Assembly: GCA_937871685.1 (NCBI GenBank)
Contig: CALMOL010000532.1
Coordinates: 1-23,523 of the forward strand
Source of the DNA: an uncultured Verrucomicrobiota bacterium
Lineage (GTDB): Bacteria > Verrucomicrobiota > Verrucomicrobiia > Chthoniobacterales > SZAS-18
Length of the DNA: 23,523 nt
Direction of reading: 5' to 3'
The number at the start of each line of letters is the position of its first letter. The stretch's first letter is position 1. The position numbers and the translations under genes were made by a program. Of this stretch, positions 21,806-23,523 are shown one piece after another. Under the pieces are notes generated by a model. That model saw only the letters and a list, made by a program, of their open reading frames with translations, searched no databases and had not been told where the DNA came from.

Positions 21806-21825
21806 TGTTCCCACTCCTGTTCCCA
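21806..21825. repeat. Paired TGTTCCCA boxes, right end (putative integrase arm sites)
   Basis: TGTTCCCA occurs at 21806-21813 and 21818-21825, again with a 12-bp period, 73 bp inside the right att core. Orientation is the same as at the left end. One box in each pair is followed by CT and the other by ATTT, in swapped order between the two ends. Confidence 0.65.
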
Positions 21826-21876
21826 ATTTGCATCGTTCTCCCGATGATTTTCACGATAACTTCTGGGACGATGCGC

Positions 21877-21933
21877 CTATGGCCGCATCGCGCCTTGAAC
21901 GTAGATTTCAAACCAGCCGACGGGGTTATGCAT
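21877..21933 (-). pseudogene. Orphaned 5' end of the interrupted VOC gene
   Basis: From ATG 21933 the minus strand reads MHNPVGWFEIYVQGAMRP and then TAG. The first 12 residues match the N-terminus of the VOC protein at 2057-2425 except residue 2; from residue 14 on the codons are element sequence. This is the native start of that gene, separated from its body by the insertion. It ties the two element ends together and proves that the target was the VOC gene. Confidence 0.88.
21894..21918. other. attR core (right copy of att direct repeat)
   Basis: Right copy of the 20-bp core (21899-21918), with the five bases at 21894-21898 matching attL except one. To its right, host sequence preserves the original VOC start codon (21931-21933, minus strand) and a promoter-like sequence. 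To its left, element sequence closes the orphaned frame after a few codons. Confidence 0.9.
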
Positions 21934-21975
21934 ATGGGTTCGTTTTGGGGTTGGGGTTGCGCGGCCAGCGACGCG

Positions 21976-22004
21976 ATTCTTTTGACGGCCGGCGACGCTG
22001 TCAA
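21976..22004 (-). promoter_or_regulatory. Stranded native promoter candidate of the VOC gene
   Basis: On the minus strand: TTGACA (22004-21999), exactly 17 bp, AAGAAT (21981-21976), about 42 nt before the native ATG at 21933. The -35 is a perfect consensus and the -10 matches 4 of 6. It now drives only the orphaned 18-codon fragment and possibly antisense reading into the element's right end. Confidence 0.5.
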
Positions 22005-22107
22005 TCCAACAATGTCGTAACGATGAGCTGCGTCCTGCCTCGGGCCCTGGGCTGTAGGATTCAACGCCGCTGGCGCTGGGACACCGCTTCCTGTGGAGGG
22101 CGCGGAC

Positions 22108-23280
22108 TTATTCTACCCCCGTTTCACCTGCCACCGTGTGCAGGCTCTTCACCGGCGGCAGCACGTCGCGGAAGGCGCGGCCGTAGATATCCCACGCGGT
22201 GAGGAACAGGCCGCACGCTACCGGCCCCAGGATGAAGCCGGCCGGGCCAAACAGATAAATCCCGCCCAGCGTGCCGATCAGGATGAGCAGGTCGGGCATC
22301 CGGGAATCCTTGCCCACGAGCTTCGGGCGCAAACCGTTGTCGATGGTGCCCACCACCCCGGCGCACCCCCCGGCCAGGAGGATCCCCGCCAGGGTCTTCC
22401 CGGTGACCAGCAGGTAAATCACCGCCGGAATCCAAACCAGCGCCGCGCCGATGCCGGGCACCACCGACAAAAAGGCCATCACCGCGCCCCAGAACGCCGC
22501 GCCCCCGATGCCCGCCACCCAAAGCGCCGCGCCGGCCAGCGCCCCCTGCACCGCGCCGATCACCAGCGTGCCCTTCACCGTGGCGCGCGCCACCGACATG
22601 AACCGCTGGAACATCCGCACCTCGTCCTCGTGGCTCAGCGGCAGGTAATGAAAGATCCGCGTCAGCACGGCCGGCCCGTCCTTGAGGAAGTAAAACATCG
22701 CGTAGAGCATCACGAACAAGCTCACCGCGAAGTTGACCGTGCCCGCGCCAAAGCTCGACGCCGCGCCCACCAGCCAGCCGCCGACGGCCTTCGCCGTGTT
22801 CGTGGCGTGCCCGACGAGTTCTTCCTGGCTCGGCACATAATCGGCCAGCGCCGGGAAGCGCTGCACGAGCCAGCCGTGCGCGTCGAAGGAGCCGCCGCCG
22901 GAGAAGTTTTGCTGGATCCACGGGATCGCCTGGTTGCCCACGTTGATCGCCTGCTTCGTCCCCACGAGCAGAAAGGCCGCGAGCGGCGCGGCCACCACCA
23001 GGCAAAGAATCAACAGCGTGAGCGCCGAGGCGAGCGTCTCCCGCCCGCCCAGCTTCCGCGCCAGCCAGAGGTGGAGCGGACGCGCCAGCCCCGCGAAGAT
23101 CGCGGCCAGGATCAGCGCCTGGACGAAAGGCCAGATCACCGCCCCGAAAAGCACCGTCATCCCCGCCACCAGCAGCAGCACGAAGCCCAGCCGCAGCCGC
23201 CGGCCCGCGGGCGGCGCGACCGGCGCATCCAGGAAGGCAGGAGCGCGATTCGGCGGGGCGGAGGGGAGTTCCGTCGGCAT
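22108..23280 (-). CDS. AI-2E family (PerM-like) transporter
   Basis: The product has 390 residues from ATG 23280; the frame is open further upstream to 23520 but lacks protein-like character there. It has the family layout: two N-terminal transmembrane helices (FVLLLVAGMTVLFGAVIWPF; ALILAAIFAGLARPLHLWL), a third around LTLLILCLVVAAPLAAFLLV, a soluble stretch, then clustered helices in the C-terminal half with the conserved-type segments ALWVAGIGGAAFWGAVMAFL, SVVPGIGAALVWIPAVIYLL, and GTIDNGLRPKLVGKD. Proteins of this family export AI-2 or act as H+/Na+ or other efflux carriers; the substrate here is unknown. Host gene right of attR. The upstream 243 bp to the window end show nothing I can name. 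Confidence 0.92.
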   Translation of the reverse strand: MPTELPSAPPNRAPAFLDAPVAPPAGRRLRLGFVLLLVAGMTVLFGAVIWPFVQALILAAIFAGLARPLHLWLARKLGGRETLASALTLLILCLVVAAPLAAFLLVGTKQAINVGNQAIPWIQQNFSGGGSFDAHGWLVQRFPALADYVPSQEELVGHATNTAKAVGGWLVGAASSFGAGTVNFAVSLFVMLYAMFYFLKDGPAVLTRIFHYLPLSHEDEVRMFQRFMSVARATVKGTLVIGAVQGALAGAALWVAGIGGAAFWGAVMAFLSVVPGIGAALVWIPAVIYLLVTGKTLAGILLAGGCAGVVGTIDNGLRPKLVGKDSRMPDLLILIGTLGGIYLFGPAGFILGPVACGLFLTAWDIYGRAFRDVLPPVKSLHTVAGETGVE

Positions 23281-23523
23281 GGCCCGCCGCCCGTAAGGGC
23301 GGAAACCGGCCGCCGCCAGGACGAAGCGAGTCTCGGCCGGGCCTGCCTCGAACGAAGGAAAACGGCCACGCCACAAGGACTTCGCTCGCGCCGCGCTTGC
23401 CATCGAGGTGGATGGCGCGACCTCCGGGCGCCATTGCGGCGCGCAGCGCCAAGAATCGAGCCAACGAGCGAGAATGCCCGGGCGCGTGGGGCAATCCCAG
23501 GCGGCTGGCGCCGCGCGCAATGG

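Larger units (their letters stand above)
2391..21918. mobile_element. Integrated hybrid element: tyrosine integrase, phage replication and tail genes, MOBQ relaxase
   Basis: The boundaries are a 20-bp exact direct repeat (2391-2410 and 21899-21918) lying within the 5' coding end of a VOC gene. An integrase gene begins 91 bp inside the left repeat, and paired TGTTCCCA boxes lie inside both ends. The interior holds phage-like genes (primase-like, helicase-like, ERCC4 nuclease, small-terminase-like, tail chaperones with slippery site, tape measure), a MobA/MobL relaxase, a DUF433/DUF5615 pair and several small HTH proteins. Genes outside the repeats are ordinary host genes. No capsid, portal, large terminase or conjugative T4SS gene was seen, so any transfer would need a helper. 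Confidence 0.88.

Noticed and set aside
21799..22020. Plus-strand ORF of 73 codons at the right end
   Set aside because: It crosses attR, covers the arm boxes and lies antisense to the native VOC start; composition is explained by those sites.
22124..23494. Second long minus-strand frame of 456 codons
   Set aside because: Gly/Arg/Ala-rich shadow of the AI-2E transporter frame, which has clear transmembrane helices.
1..23523. CRISPR array
   Set aside because: No regularly spaced direct repeats of 20-40 bp were seen anywhere in the window.

Overview
The window is high-GC bacterial chromosome carrying one integrated mobile element of about 19.5 kb. Many genes overlap by 4 bp (ATGA or GTGA), and few starts have a clear Shine-Dalgarno sequence. 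The GC content, the gene style and a GYF+PH-domain protein would fit Verrucomicrobiota (Opitutales-like), but this is a weak guess because no rRNA or other marker gene is present.

Left host flank (1-2410): the end of a secreted protein, a secreted CAP-domain protein, a possible tiny secreted ORF, one VOC/glyoxalase-fold gene on + and the body of a second VOC gene on -. Right host flank (21919-23523): the stranded promoter and first codons of that second VOC gene, then an AI-2E-type (PerM-like) transporter on -.

Element (about 2391-21918): a 20-bp direct repeat, extending to 25 bp with one mismatch, marks both ends and lies inside codons 6-13 of the second VOC gene. Insertion cut the gene near its start. 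The element's left end supplies a new promoter-like sequence and a new first segment (MNNPVGWFEIYVQ in place of the native MHNPVGWFEIYVQ), so the gene still reads through. A tyrosine integrase starts just inside the left end. Paired TGTTCCCA boxes with the same 12-bp period occur inside both ends and are likely integrase arm sites.

Inside the element, the + strand block 2501-12865 is phage-like: integrase, an unknown gene, a small HTH (excisionase-like) gene, a Toprim primase-like protein, a P-loop helicase-like ATPase, an ERCC4 nuclease, an unknown gene, a Nu1-type small terminase-like protein, an unknown gene, a tail-assembly chaperone pair (G and G-T) with a correctly framed -1 slippery heptamer C CCA AAA, a frameshifted minor tail (Z-like) gene and a tape-measure-like protein. 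No large terminase, portal, capsid, tail-tube or baseplate gene was seen.

The block 12895-19793 is accessory: a GYF/PH membrane protein with a DUF2283 protein, small HTH proteins, a HExxH protein, a MOBQ-type (MobA/MobL) relaxase with a nic-like sequence beside it and an inverted second copy beyond its 3' end, and a DUF433-DUF5615 toxin-antitoxin-like pair with an unknown third gene. The last block (19794-21722) holds a long folded RNA/terminator, an unknown 286-residue protein, and two tandem ribbon-helix-helix-like paralogs with duplicated 29-nt leaders.

Taken together this looks like a hybrid integrative element that combines phage replication and tail-length genes with plasmid-type mobilisation. 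It could be a satellite, a mobilisable element that captured tail genes, or a decaying prophage; the sequence alone does not decide between these.
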